A stretch of DNA of 64,000 nt from Acidobacteriota bacterium (GCA_013289955.1 JABCYZ010000024.1:1-64000); one strand, 5' to 3'. Counted from the stretch's first letter, positions 26,239 to 36,422 are shown. Notes: a model not told the origin generated them from the letters alone. Made by a program: numbers and translations.

Positions 26239-29200
26239 CTATTGCTTTTTCACCTCAAGCGACACGGGGCACGCCACCGACCGGACGTCTGGATCGTAAT
26301 ATTCATAGACACGCGACTGGAACGTTCGGGTCCGAATCGGGTACTTCGCGCGCAGCCGGAATTTCAATTGCACTGTCTCTCCGGCCGCGAATAGGTTGAA
26401 ATATAGAATTGCCTGGGTCGCCGTCTGGCTGAATTTTTCCAACCGGCCGCTTTTCAGCTTGGACGATTTTTCCAGATACTCCTCGAAATCCTCGCTTAGC
26501 AAATCGAATCCGGGCGGAATTCCCAAATCCACCATCACCATGTTCGCTGATTTTGGCAGATGGTTTCCGATCGTGACTGTCGCGGTCACAATGTCATCCT
26601 CGACCAGCTTCGTGCGGTCGTAATTCACGGAAATCGAGAACGGCTCCTTCTCGCCTTCCCGGTCCCAGGGAATGAAGTATTGGCCGGCGGTCTGGTACCC
26701 GAGCGTGCCCTTGCCGTCGTAGCGAATCTCCACGAGATTCGACCCGCTGCTCTCTATCTCCTTCAAGACAAACTGATGCAGCAGGTCATTATTCTCTCGA
26801 GTCAAAACCAGCTTTTCGGCAGTCTTTCCGTTGACCGCTATCTCCACCGTTCCGCGCAAATCGGCCGTCCCTTTTTCGCTCGCCAGCAGCAACGCGCGCA
26901 GCGCCATGATCGTTGCCTGCGTGCTGCCCCAGGCGCCGGTCGCGTCCTTTTTCGACGTGAGATAAGCCAGTGCTTTGCGCGTCGTTGCTGACGCTCGCCC
27001 CCATTTCAGCAGAGCCTGCACGGCCAATCCCGTAGTTTCCACGCTCGCGCTCGTTCCGGTAGAGTAGATTCCCGTTTCTTCCGAGCTCCACCAGGCCTGC
27101 TCCTCCTTTTCCGTGCGGGCGTCCAGGAGCATCTCTATCGCCTGCCGGGTGAACTCGGCGTCCTTTCCGGAATCCACCGCGAAATTGGCCAGCACCGCCA
27201 GCGTGTAGGGATCGGACTTCAGAGAAAGATTCTTCTGAATGTATTCGCTGGATTTCCCAAGCGCAGGCCCTTGGTATCCGGTATTCGTTAGCGACCAGGC
27301 AATGTAGGCCGTAATGCGCAGCACATCCTTGTTATAGCGGTTCGTCGCCCCTTCATTGATAAACTGCGTATCCGGTTTCCAACTGCCATCTGCCTGTTGC
27401 TGCGATATGAGCCACTGCTGGGTGCGCTGAATCACGCGCAGATCCACGTCATACACCTTCGACATGTCGTAGAACTCCATCAGGCCGTACGCCGTCAAAA
27501 TCTTGTTCGCCGGAGCCTGGCCGAACCAGGAAAATCCTCCGCTTTGGACTTCAAACGTCAGCAGCCGTTGATACCCGTTGGCGATGTATCCTTCCGCCCT
27601 GGCATGCACCTCGGGCGTCAACTTCTTCGTCCGCTTCATGTAATCCAGCGCCAGCACGTTCGGATAAGTGCTTGACGAGGTTTGTTCGAAACATCCGCCC
27701 GGCATCTGCAAAATCGAATCCATTCCTTCGATGATCTGGCTCAGCGGCCCCGGGTACAGGCGCACAAAAATCTTGCTTGCGCCGTCAATCGCCATCGGGG
27801 GAAATTCCACGGTCTGACTCGTCTTCGACTCCAATTGTCCGTTAAATACGATGTTCTGCTCCCGTCCGTTCGGAACCACTTCGATTTCACGCACCACCAC
27901 GTCGCGACGCTTCGAGTTTCCTCTCATCTCGGCGGTAAGTGTCAGCTTGAACTTCCCGATTCGCTTCGCCTCCAGAGTGAATTCTGATCCGCCAACATGC
28001 TGCGAATCGACATCTACGGACTTCTCTCCGGAATCATCCACCAACCTAAACCAATCCTCGTCCTTCAGCTTCAGCCGCACCGCGCCTTTCGCATCCGTAT
28101 AGTTGTAGATGGCAACCGGCAGCGACACTTGATCTCCCTGCGTCAGGACGACCGGCAGGTCCAGATCCACAAAGAAATCCTGAAAAACTTTCAGGCCGGA
28201 AGTCGCCGTACCGAGCGTCCCGCGTTCGGTCGAAGCAATCATGGACATCCGCCACGTCGTGATGTTGTCGGCCAATGGAACGGAAATCTCCGCCATTCCG
28301 TTGCGGTCTGTGATGATCTCGGGATTGATGTAGAGCGTCTCTGGAAAATACGACCGCACGTGAACGTTTGCCGTTTCCTTGTCATCGGCATCCGCGGCGG
28401 CCATTTGCGAGACGTTCCGGCCAGTCTCCTTGAGATCTTTCACCATCATGGGCATCGGTTTTGGCGGTGGCGCAGCCCACGCTTGCCCGGCAATGACTCC
28501 ACCGATCACGCCTCCCATGGACCCGCCCGGAACTCCCCCCGCAAATCCGGCGCCAGAGCTCCTCCCTTCTCCAAATGCAGCTGCATCCGTACTGAGGATC
28601 ACTACGGAACGAGCCGACACCTCGACACTTTCCGTAGCGGATCCGACTTCGAGTCGCGCCTTGATTTCTGCGTGGTCCCGCGCCTCGAGTTGAAACGTAT
28701 CCTCCGCTTGCCGAAAGCCCGGGCTGCTGACGGTCACTTTGTAGATGCCTGGACGTAGCGCCGACAGGTGAAACTCGCCTGACGCGTTCGTGTGCGCGAA
28801 CTGCGCGCTGGCAATCGTCATGTTTGTGATCGTTATGATCGCATCCGGAATGACCGCGCCGCTCGGATCGATTGCCAAACCCGAAATTTCCGCGCGATTG
28901 TTATTTGGTCCGCGGTCGTGCCGAATCTCGACACTCAGCTTGGTGCCGCCGGCAGCCGCCGTTGTCACGATCGGGCTGCGCCGGAAATAGAGCACGGCTC
29001 GCAAGTCGTCTGCGGTATCGAAACTCTTGTCTGGCCCGGCCCCGTGAAGCGTGAACATTGTTTTGGCGTTATCCCAGGGCGTGCGCTCGACTTTCAGTTT
29101 CGTTCCCCACGCATCGCGAAAACCCGGCTTCCCGGAATCCGCCAGCTTCTGGAACGCCTTCTCGAGGTCATTTTCCTTCGGATCGCTTGCAATCGCATGC

Positions 29201-31605
29201 CGCAGCTGTGCAGCGATCTTCTTGGCATCCTCCTGGAACTGTGCCTGGTAGCGGTTCCAGAATTCGTAATATTTTGTCCGGGGAATTTCACGCCCGGCCT
29301 CGCCATCGAATCGGTTCTGCCTCACGATTTCTGTAGCCGAAAAGAGCGCACGTGCAGCAACATCGCGCTCGGCCTCCTTATCACCGGAGACCGGCTCGAT
29401 GATCTCCGGCAGCCCGACGGAGTGAATCTCGTACCGCGGCTTCATCACCTCCTGTTCGAGGTAAAAGAACACTTTCGCGAAGCCAGGCTTCTTTTCAGCA
29501 AGCGCGAATACCGCTTCGTCCACAATCTCGAGCCCCAGAGCAGCGCGCACTCCTTCTCCGTTCTTGTCGGTCACCCGAAAACGGATGTGCGCGTCGTCAC
29601 CCGGCTTGTAGACGGGGCGATCTGCTACGGTCTCGACTTTCAGCTCGTCTGCCGGCTCGACAAACACCAGCCGATGATCCGCGACAGGTTGTGCATTGGT
29701 TCCGAACATGTAGGCACTCAGGTCCACGGTGCCCGCCAGCTCGGGGCTGGCGGCGAGCGTCAGCTCCGCTTCCCCTTCTGTAATGTCCAAGTCCCGAGTC
29801 AGAATCGTCTGCCCGTCTTTCACTACGTCGACGTAAACCGTGCCGCGCTTCCTGGTCGCGAGAATCCTCACCCGAATCGAATCCCCGGCGCGATAGACGG
29901 CCTTCTCTGCTCGCAACAGTACCTGGTCATCGCCCGCGCGAGACTCGAGTGGCACCCCCGCGGAAACACTTTCTCCCTCTTTGTCCGTCGCACGAATCTC
30001 TAAGACCTCCTCCCTCTGCGGCTTCTTCAAGGTGAGCGCCGCGAGGCCACCCGCATTGGTCGAGAGTTCTTGTTCGTCGCCGGACCTTGACCGCACCTTA
30101 AGGTTCGCTTCCACTGGCGTTCCATCCGGATAAGACGCCACCAGGAACACCTGATTTTCCAGGCCGGGAACCAGCGTTCCGCCCTCCGGAATCGCCGTCA
30201 GCAGAAACGCCGACTCACTGACCGTAACAGGCTCGCCGCGGGTCTCGGAATGTCCCGCCGCGTCTTTTACCGTCGCTTCGATCAGCACTTTCGCTGCCGC
30301 TCTCTCGAGCGGCCTTCCCGCCAGATATCCAGGAAGCTGCAAATCAAAGTGGTAAGCGCCGTCGTGATCGGTTTTTCCTTCTGCCGAAGAAGCCGTGAAG
30401 GCGGCGACATCCATTCCTTCGGCTTTGACAGAAACTTCGGCGCCATCCAGCGCTTTTCCAAAGAAATAATTTGCTTCGACCGTGCCGGTCACGTGATCCC
30501 CAGGCCGGTAGCCGTGTTTCTTCTTCCCTTCGGGTGACGCGAAATCCAGCTCGACCTTGAATTTCGGCAGCACGTATTTCTCCACGTCCAACGCAATCTC
30601 CGCAGTGTTCGTTGAGTCCGTGCCGGCCTCTCCGAGGGTCGCGCGCACGTGATAGGTTCCCAGATTCACCTCGCTCGCCAGGCCAAAGTCCGCGGACCCG
30701 ATGCCAAACTCATCCGTCGACGCGGCTTTCCTGAAGACCTTGTTTCCGTGGGAGTCCTCCACCTCGAGGAGCAGGTTCCGTTTTTCTACGGCGCGGTGGT
30801 CCGCACGATTCAGCGCGAGCGCCCGCACGTGAATCCTCTGTCCCGGCTGATAGATCGTCTTGTCGGTGGTCAGCAGAATCCCGACTTTGTCCTGCAGCCG
30901 GATGGTTTGCGTGTATTCCGTCGTTCCGAGTGAAGTATCCGCCGTGTAATGCAAGTTGCAGTTGCCGGTAACGCCTTCCGGAAACTGGAACTGAGCCTCG
31001 GTCGTGCCGCGACGATTCAGGCGCCCTGTAAAGAGTGTCCACGGTTCTTTTCCTTCGGCCTGCAATCGAATCCGCACCGCGCTCCGCCCGGGAATGACAT
31101 CTCCTTCCGAATCGCTCACAATCAGCCGCACGGCTGCTCTGCTGCCGCCCAGATAGGTTTGTTGTCCCAGTACGCGCAGTACGGGGAGCCGCAGAATGTT
31201 GGAGATGGACTCCACGCCCGCGAGCGTTTCCACTTTTGCGTCGTCATAGCGAAACTCGTATCGCAGCCGATGCCAAACGAGCTCATCGAGCGGCACCGCC
31301 TTATCGAGCTTCATTTCTGCCCTGAACCGCGACGCGCCTTTTACCGCGTCAACGGTCTTCTCCATCCGCCCAATGACGCGATTCTCCGGATCCAGGACTT
31401 CTGCGGTCAGCCGCCCCGCACCCGCTTGCGCGGCGCGGTAGGGGATCACCACGCGAAGCACTCCGTGAGAATAAGTGGCCCACTCTCCCGTCTTCTCGGC
31501 CCCCGCAAAAGTCTTCACAAGCGCAGCCGCCAATAGCACTACGAGCAGAGAAACGACACCCGCAACAATTCTTTCCGGAGATGTTTTTCGGAAGTTAGGC
31601 CACAT
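26239..31605 (-). CDS. Alpha-2-macroglobulin family protein with thioester and inserted Oar-like domain
   Basis: The 1788-residue protein is an exported bacterial alpha-2-macroglobulin (A2M) with an N-terminal membrane anchor (about residues 11-33). MG-type beta-sandwich repeats fill the first 860 residues, including many LQDKVGILLTTDKTIYQPGQRIHVRALALN-type modules. The bait-region neighbourhood leads to the thioester motif PGGCFEQTSSSTYPN, with Cys1305 and Gln1308 as the reactive pair. A complement-like alpha/alpha toroid with repeated aromatic helices and a receptor-binding-like end follow. Unusually, residues about 905-1013 are an Oar-like carboxypeptidase-regulatory beta-sandwich (EISGLAIDPSGAVIPDA... 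ALRPGIYKVTVSSPGF) inserted between MG domains and linked by a Gly-rich stretch. Bacterial A2Ms trap proteases in the periplasm. No pbpC neighbour is present. Confidence 0.92.
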   Translation of the reverse strand: MWPNFRKTSPERIVAGVVSLLVVLLAAALVKTFAGAEKTGEWATYSHGVLRVVIPYRAAQAGAGRLTAEVLDPENRVIGRMEKTVDAVKGASRFRAEMKLDKAVPLDELVWHRLRYEFRYDDAKVETLAGVESISNILRLPVLRVLGQQTYLGGSRAAVRLIVSDSEGDVIPGRSAVRIRLQAEGKEPWTLFTGRLNRRGTTEAQFQFPEGVTGNCNLHYTADTSLGTTEYTQTIRLQDKVGILLTTDKTIYQPGQRIHVRALALNRADHRAVEKRNLLLEVEDSHGNKVFRKAASTDEFGIGSADFGLASEVNLGTYHVRATLGEAGTDSTNTAEIALDVEKYVLPKFKVELDFASPEGKKKHGYRPGDHVTGTVEANYFFGKALDGAEVSVKAEGMDVAAFTASSAEGKTDHDGAYHFDLQLPGYLAGRPLERAAAKVLIEATVKDAAGHSETRGEPVTVSESAFLLTAIPEGGTLVPGLENQVFLVASYPDGTPVEANLKVRSRSGDEQELSTNAGGLAALTLKKPQREEVLEIRATDKEGESVSAGVPLESRAGDDQVLLRAEKAVYRAGDSIRVRILATRKRGTVYVDVVKDGQTILTRDLDITEGEAELTLAASPELAGTVDLSAYMFGTNAQPVADHRLVFVEPADELKVETVADRPVYKPGDDAHIRFRVTDKNGEGVRAALGLEIVDEAVFALAEKKPGFAKVFFYLEQEVMKPRYEIHSVGLPEIIEPVSGDKEAERDVAARALFSATEIVRQNRFDGEAGREIPRTKYYEFWNRYQAQFQEDAKKIAAQLRHAIASDPKENDLEKAFQKLADSGKPGFRDAWGTKLKVERTPWDNAKTMFTLHGAGPDKSFDTADDLRAVLYFRRSPIVTTAAAGGTKLSVEIRHDRGPNNNRAEISGLAIDPSGAVIPDAIITITNMTIASAQFAHTNASGEFHLSALRPGIYKVTVSSPGFRQAEDTFQLEARDHAEIKARLEVGSATESVEVSARSVVILSTDAAAFGEGRSSGAGFAGGVPGGSMGGVIGGVIAGQAWAAPPPKPMPMMVKDLKETGRNVSQMAAADADDKETANVHVRSYFPETLYINPEIITDRNGMAEISVPLADNITTWRMSMIASTERGTLGTATSGLKVFQDFFVDLDLPVVLTQGDQVSLPVAIYNYTDAKGAVRLKLKDEDWFRLVDDSGEKSVDVDSQHVGGSEFTLEAKRIGKFKLTLTAEMRGNSKRRDVVVREIEVVPNGREQNIVFNGQLESKTSQTVEFPPMAIDGASKIFVRLYPGPLSQIIEGMDSILQMPGGCFEQTSSSTYPNVLALDYMKRTKKLTPEVHARAEGYIANGYQRLLTFEVQSGGFSWFGQAPANKILTAYGLMEFYDMSKVYDVDLRVIQRTQQWLISQQQADGSWKPDTQFINEGATNRYNKDVLRITAYIAWSLTNTGYQGPALGKSSEYIQKNLSLKSDPYTLAVLANFAVDSGKDAEFTRQAIEMLLDARTEKEEQAWWSSEETGIYSTGTSASVETTGLAVQALLKWGRASATTRKALAYLTSKKDATGAWGSTQATIMALRALLLASEKGTADLRGTVEIAVNGKTAEKLVLTRENNDLLHQFVLKEIESSGSNLVEIRYDGKGTLGYQTAGQYFIPWDREGEKEPFSISVNYDRTKLVEDDIVTATVTIGNHLPKSANMVMVDLGIPPGFDLLSEDFEEYLEKSSKLKSGRLEKFSQTATQAILYFNLFAAGETVQLKFRLRAKYPIRTRTFQSRVYEYYDPDVRSVACPVSLEVKKQ

Positions 31606-31920
31606 CGGTTCCTCCCTCAGGTGCCGACGCGATCCCGGGCCAAACTCCTGGATATTCCCGGCGCCTACCCTTGGAACGACTTGGATTTCAGTTCTTGCAC
31701 GGACTCTTCGGGGGGTGCGGGAACCTACCCACCTCTCATGGACACCGCGCCAGGAGATTCAGTTCCCTCTTTTTGTCTTTTCAGATGTTGACTTGGACCA
31801 CCCAGTTGCCCTTCACCCGCTGTTTCTATCCACAGCGAACGGGCACCTACCTGGAGGGGCGTTATCGGAAAACGGGCCGATCCTGATCCGGTATATTGGA
31901 CAGTATGAGGGAATTTAATC
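31606..31920. other. Intergenic region, nothing assigned
   Basis: The frames here are proline/arginine-rich without domain features. The stretch should hold the promoters of the A2M gene (minus) and of the 85-aa gene (plus); GGTATATTGGACAG at 31890-31903 may include a -10 box. Confidence 0.3.
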
Positions 31921-32178
31921 CTGGGCGACTCCCTGACAGAAAACCTGATCCTGGATCTTCTTGAGTGGCTGACCGAAGGCGATCGAAGCTACGAAGAAGT
32001 GATGGATGCATGGCGTACATCGTGCCCGAGACTCCCGGTTTGGGAGGATGCGAACGATCGCGGGTTTGTCAAGAAGGAGCAAGTGCAAGGACGCTCGATG
32101 GTTAGGATTACGTCATCCGGGCTCGACTTCCTTGTGCAGCACAGGCCCCGGAACCATCGAGCGTCCCCCAGAGTCTGA
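31921..32178 (+). CDS. 85-aa small conserved protein, non-standard start
   Basis: The frame encodes LTENLILDLLEWL followed by EGDRSYEEVMDAWRTSCPRLPVWEDANDRGFVKKEQV and SMVRITSSGLDFL, a strongly protein-like pattern that ends at a TGA at 32176. The sequence resembles small acidobacterial and planctomycetal proteins of about 80 residues. No ATG/GTG/TTG is available: upstream is a stop at 31906, and only CTG (31921) or ATC (31918) is possible. GAGGGA lies 8 bases before the CTG, so translation from CTG is the best reading. A sequencing error or a damaged start is the alternative. Confidence 0.6.
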   Translation: MGDSLTENLILDLLEWLTEGDRSYEEVMDAWRTSCPRLPVWEDANDRGFVKKEQVQGRSMVRITSSGLDFLVQHRPRNHRASPRV

Positions 32179-32378
32179 AGTAAGATTTCGATGCTGGACA
32201 GGTCACTCGGCGCTTGTATGACGCTGAACCTGCGGCGCTTCGGACTCATCGGTGTATACTCCCGAATGTTTGAAATTCGTCAGCAGCTTGGGCAATTCCA
32301 ATCGAATAAGCCGCTCATCCTGTAACCCTAAAACTCTTATTTGCCGGTGGCTGGCAGTGCGCGGCGGAAAGCGAATCC

Positions 32379-35300
32379 ATGATTCTCACTCGAGCCTCGA
32401 AGCTTTGGCGCTCTTTGCTCTATGCGGTTGTTCTCGCCTTTGCCGTCATACTCTCTCTCAACGCCGACAACACTCCAGCCTCGCGCCCGGGCTACTATCG
32501 ATTTCCCGCCATCCACGGCGACATTGTCATTTTCACGGCCGAGGGGGATCTCTGGTCGGTAAATGCCAAAGGCGGGGCGGCCAGGCGTCTCACCTCGAAT
32601 CCGGGCGAGGAATTCCGCGCAGCTATTTCTCCCGACGGCAAGACCGTGGCCTTCACAGGGGAATATGAGGGGACCGACGACGTTTACACCATGCCCGTGG
32701 ATGGCGGACTGCCACAGCGCCGCACTTGGGACGCCGCAGCCAACGTCGCGGGCTGGACTCCTGACGGGCGTGTCCTTTACCGGACGGAGCGTTATGCAAC
32801 GCTCCCGGATGCGCAACTCGTCGCCATTAGTCTTGAAGGCCACCGGGAAATCATTCCGCTCTCGCAGGCCGCTGAGGGCAGCTTCACTCCGGACGGCAAA
32901 ACTCTTTTCTTCACGCGCTACAGCTTCCAAGGAAGCAGCACCAAGCGCTATCAGGGAGGTACGGCTCAGAACATCTGGCGGTACGATTCCGGCTCCGAGG
33001 CCGTTCCCCTCACCGCGGATTATCCCGGCACATCACGCAATCCCATGTTCTGGGAGGGTCGGCTCTATTTCCTTTCCGACCGCGACGGCACCATGAACAT
33101 TTTTTCCATGGACTCGAACGGCCACGACCTCAAGCGGATCACACATCACAGCGGCTTTGACGTTCAATTCGCCTCACTTTCTGAAGGCCGCATTGCCTAT
33201 CAATGCGGCGCCGACTTGTGGCTCCTCGATCTGACGACCAATCAGGACGCTGTTATTCCCATCACGCTGGTTTCCGATTTCGACCAACTGCGCGATCACT
33301 GGGTCAAGAAGCCGCTCGAATATTTGACCATGGCGCACCTTGCGCCCGACGGCAGCGCCGCTGTTTTCACCGCGCGCGGCGAAGTTTTCACCCTTCCGGC
33401 GGCAGCGAGCGGCCGCATAGTGAAAGTTGCGGGTAATTCCGGCATCCGCTATCGCGATGCCAGTTATATGCCCGATGGAAAATCCATTCTTGCCATTTCG
33501 ACGGAAACCGGCGAAACCGAGTTCTGGAGTTATCCCGCCAATGGCGAAGGTAAACCCGGGCAGATTACGCGCGATGCAAAAACTCTCCGTTTGGACGGAG
33601 TTCCCTCGCCGGATGGCCACTGGCTCGCGCACCGCAATAAGAATCAGGAGCTTTGGGTCTTCGATCTCAAGACCAGAACTGACAAGAAAATCGGGCAATC
33701 GATGAACGGCGACTTCGACGATCTGGCTTGGTCTCCCGACAGTCAATGGCTGGGCTATGTCGAATCCGCCGATAACACTTTTTCCCAAATTAAAGTGCTG
33801 AACGCCAATACAGGCGCCATCCACGTTCTCACTTCCAACCGCTACAACAGCGTCAATCCCGCGTGGAGTTCCGATGGCAAACGGCTCTATTTCCTCTCCG
33901 ATCGCATGCTCAAGACCGTTATCCGTTCTCCGTGGGGACCGCGACAACCCGATCCCTATTTCGACCGCGCAATGAAAGTCTACGAACTCGCTCTAACCCC
34001 CGGTCTGCGCTCTCCCTTTGCCCCCGTCGACGAACTTCATCCCGAGCCTGCAAAACCCGATACCCAGTCCGCGGACGAGAAAGAAAAGAAAGAGGGGGAC
34101 AGAGAGAAATCCTCCAGCGAGAAAAAACCGGCTGACGACAAGAAAACGGCCGAGGAAAAAAAGCCAATCCCCGTCGTCAACATCGATTTTGCGGAAATTG
34201 CTTCGCGCTTGAACGAAATTCCGGTGCCTGCTGGAAATTATTCCTCGCTGCAAGCCACCGAGAAGCGATTGTGCTGGCTCGATAGTTCGGCCGAGGCTCA
34301 GCCCAAGAAGAATTTGCAATGCGTTGATATTGCCAACAAAGGCGAAGCGCCCGAAACCGTCTGGGCCGAAATCAAGGCCTACGAAATCTCACTCGATCGC
34401 AAGAAGATGCTGGCATGGAAGGGCGACGACTTTTATATCTTCGACTCCGACGCCAAGCCCTTTACCCTTAACGATCCGAAGGTCCTCGGAAAAGCAAAGA
34501 TTGAAATGTCACGCTGGACGATTCTTACCAATCCCCGTGCCGAATTCCGGGAACTCTTCCTCGACGCCTGGCGCATGGAGCGCGACTTTTTCTATGACCG
34601 CAATATGCACGGGGTCGACTGGCCCCGGATTCGCGACCGCTATTTGCCGCTCGTCGATCGCGTTTCTGACCGCAACGAACTCAACGACGTCATCGCGCAG
34701 ATGGTCAGCGAGCTGTCTGCCCTGCACACCTTTGTGTTCGGCGGTGACGCCAGGAAACCTTCCGATGAGATTGATATCGCTTCGCTGGGCGCGATTCTCC
34801 GCCGCGACCTAAAGGCCGGCGGCTCCATTGTGGATCACATCTATCTGTACGATCCCGACTTGCCGAACACCGCCCCTCCCTTCGCTCGTCCCGATTCCTT
34901 GGTACACAATGGCGAAATTATCCTGAGCATCGATGGTGAGGAAGTTCTCGGAGTCCCGGATGAACGCGCGCTTCTTCGCGGAAAGGCCGGGCGCAAGGTG
35001 TTGCTCAGCGTGAAGAATGCCGCCGGAGTGACACGCGACGTCCTCGTCGTGCCCGTTTCCGAAAGGGAGGACCGCAATCTTCGCTACAACGAATGGGAAT
35101 ACTCGCGTCGTCTTAAGGTCGATGCTGACTCCGAGGGCCACATCGGATACGTGCATCTGCGCGCCATGGGTTCCGGAGACATTGAACAGTGGGTGCGCGA
35201 CTTTTACCCCGTATTCGATCGCCAGGGGCTCATCATCGACGTCCGCCACAATGGCGGCGGCAACATCGATTCCTGGATACTCTCCAAGCTTCTTCGCAAG

Positions 35301-35753
35301 GCCTGGTTCTACTGGCAGCCGCGCGTCGGTAACCCCACTGCCAACATGCAGTACGCTTTTCGCGGACACGTCGTTGTTCTCTGCGACGAAGGCACGGGTT
35401 CGGATGGGGAGGCTTTCACCGAGGGTATTCGCCGCCTCGATATCGGCAAAATCATCGGCACGCGCACTTGGGGTGGCGAGATTTGGCTGTCCTTCGACAA
35501 CGTCCTGGCCGATCAAGGCATCGCCACGGCCGCCGAGAACGGTGTCTACGGTCCGGAAGGCAAATGGCTGATCGAAGGCCACGGCGTCGATCCCGATATC
35601 ACCGTCGACAATCTTCCCCATGCCACTTTTTCCGGCAGCGATGCACAGTTGGACGCCGCGACGAAATACTTACAAGAGGAGATCCGCAAGGATCCGCGGC
35701 CTGTTCCCCAGCCGCCCCCTTATCCGAACAAGGCCTTTAAGTACGACCAGTAG
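32379..35753 (+). CDS. Tricorn-type protease (beta-propellers, PDZ, S41 core), exported
   Basis: The 1124-residue protein starts with an export signal (LWRSLLYAVVLAFAVILSLNA), unlike the cytosolic archaeal tricorn. Two beta-propeller regions (about 45-600) have PDG/WSPDS-type blades, including TSNPGEEFRAAISPDGKTVAFTG. A charged linker rich in E/K/D follows (about 555-600), then the core with a PDZ-like segment near residues 820-900. The catalytic part contains the histidine H783 in LSALHTFVFGGD and the nucleophile-like serine S1008 in GTGSDGEAFTEG, as in S41/tricorn peptidases. In tricorn a serine precedes the histidine; here it is leucine. It likely degrades peptides in the periplasm. Confidence 0.92.
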   Translation: MILTRASKLWRSLLYAVVLAFAVILSLNADNTPASRPGYYRFPAIHGDIVIFTAEGDLWSVNAKGGAARRLTSNPGEEFRAAISPDGKTVAFTGEYEGTDDVYTMPVDGGLPQRRTWDAAANVAGWTPDGRVLYRTERYATLPDAQLVAISLEGHREIIPLSQAAEGSFTPDGKTLFFTRYSFQGSSTKRYQGGTAQNIWRYDSGSEAVPLTADYPGTSRNPMFWEGRLYFLSDRDGTMNIFSMDSNGHDLKRITHHSGFDVQFASLSEGRIAYQCGADLWLLDLTTNQDAVIPITLVSDFDQLRDHWVKKPLEYLTMAHLAPDGSAAVFTARGEVFTLPAAASGRIVKVAGNSGIRYRDASYMPDGKSILAISTETGETEFWSYPANGEGKPGQITRDAKTLRLDGVPSPDGHWLAHRNKNQELWVFDLKTRTDKKIGQSMNGDFDDLAWSPDSQWLGYVESADNTFSQIKVLNANTGAIHVLTSNRYNSVNPAWSSDGKRLYFLSDRMLKTVIRSPWGPRQPDPYFDRAMKVYELALTPGLRSPFAPVDELHPEPAKPDTQSADEKEKKEGDREKSSSEKKPADDKKTAEEKKPIPVVNIDFAEIASRLNEIPVPAGNYSSLQATEKRLCWLDSSAEAQPKKNLQCVDIANKGEAPETVWAEIKAYEISLDRKKMLAWKGDDFYIFDSDAKPFTLNDPKVLGKAKIEMSRWTILTNPRAEFRELFLDAWRMERDFFYDRNMHGVDWPRIRDRYLPLVDRVSDRNELNDVIAQMVSELSALHTFVFGGDARKPSDEIDIASLGAILRRDLKAGGSIVDHIYLYDPDLPNTAPPFARPDSLVHNGEIILSIDGEEVLGVPDERALLRGKAGRKVLLSVKNAAGVTRDVLVVPVSEREDRNLRYNEWEYSRRLKVDADSEGHIGYVHLRAMGSGDIEQWVRDFYPVFDRQGLIIDVRHNGGGNIDSWILSKLLRKAWFYWQPRVGNPTANMQYAFRGHVVVLCDEGTGSDGEAFTEGIRRLDIGKIIGTRTWGGEIWLSFDNVLADQGIATAAENGVYGPEGKWLIEGHGVDPDITVDNLPHATFSGSDAQLDAATKYLQEEIRKDPRPVPQPPPYPNKAFKYDQ

Positions 35754-35837
35754 TTCCTGGCCGAGCGATCGTTGAAGGGTCTCAAGAAAGAAAAGACTCT
35801 CGGAAGCCGATCCGCGCGGGGCTTACGAAAATCAGAA

Positions 35838-36422
35838 CTATTTCTTGGACATCGACTGATACACCTGATACCAGTCCCCAACGATTGCCTTCTGCGCGTC
35901 GGCGAGTGTCATCTTGCCGTGGCAGATCTGACCATTTAGATATTTTTCGACCTTGTCTTTGTATCTTGCTCCGCCGTCCGGAATCGAGGCCTTGTAAGGT
36001 TCCGGCCACAGATTCTTAGGGTCCCTCGGGTCTCCACCGAGTTCGAGCGAGATTAGATGATCCTCTTCGTAGTCGCTCTTGTTGTGATCGGAAAGACCGT
36101 ACTCGTCAAATCCCTTCACTTTGAGCGGGTCGGTATAGCTGCTCGGAGGACGCCGAGGTGGCGCAGTGAAACCTGCCACGCAAATCGTCGTCTTGACGTT
36201 GTCCTGCGTGACATCGGAGGCCGCAACCCCAGGCGTGATGCTCAGGTCCGGATAGATGTCGGCCGGTCCGGCCTTGCCAGTACTTCGGGCTTCGAGCGTA
36301 ACTCTGCGTTCCGCCGCGACCGGGACTGGCGCCGCAGCATGCTTCGTAGCACAGCCGGCGCCAAGAAGTACGACCAGGCTCGAAACTGCTGCAAAGGATT
36401 GAGTGCGGCAGCGAGGTTTCAT
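35838..36422 (-). CDS. HNH-like lipoprotein
   Basis: From the ATG at 36422 (MKPRCRTQ) the product has about 194 residues. A lipobox is present (VVLLGAGC), so the mature protein should be lipid-anchored. The C-terminal half contains YEEDHLISLELGGDPRDPKNLWPEPY, which matches the DHxIxLxxGGxxxxxxNLWP core of HNH/His-Me finger-type domains, and ends with MTLADAQKAIVGDWYQVYQS. A zinc-coordinating full HNH set is not evident, so it may be an inactive relative used as a binding domain. It is convergent with the tricorn gene. Exported HNH-like proteins of this type are seen in many environmental bacteria. An upstream ATG at 36452 would precede the signal. Confidence 0.7.
   Translation of the reverse strand: MKPRCRTQSFAAVSSLVVLLGAGCATKHAAAPVPVAAERRVTLEARSTGKAGPADIYPDLSITPGVAASDVTQDNVKTTICVAGFTAPPRRPPSSYTDPLKVKGFDEYGLSDHNKSDYEEDHLISLELGGDPRDPKNLWPEPYKASIPDGGARYKDKVEKYLNGQICHGKMTLADAQKAIVGDWYQVYQSMSKK

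Noticed and set aside
28792..30003. 403-codon plus-strand frame opposite the alpha-2-macroglobulin
   Set aside because: Antisense to conserved MG domains; arginine-rich random text.
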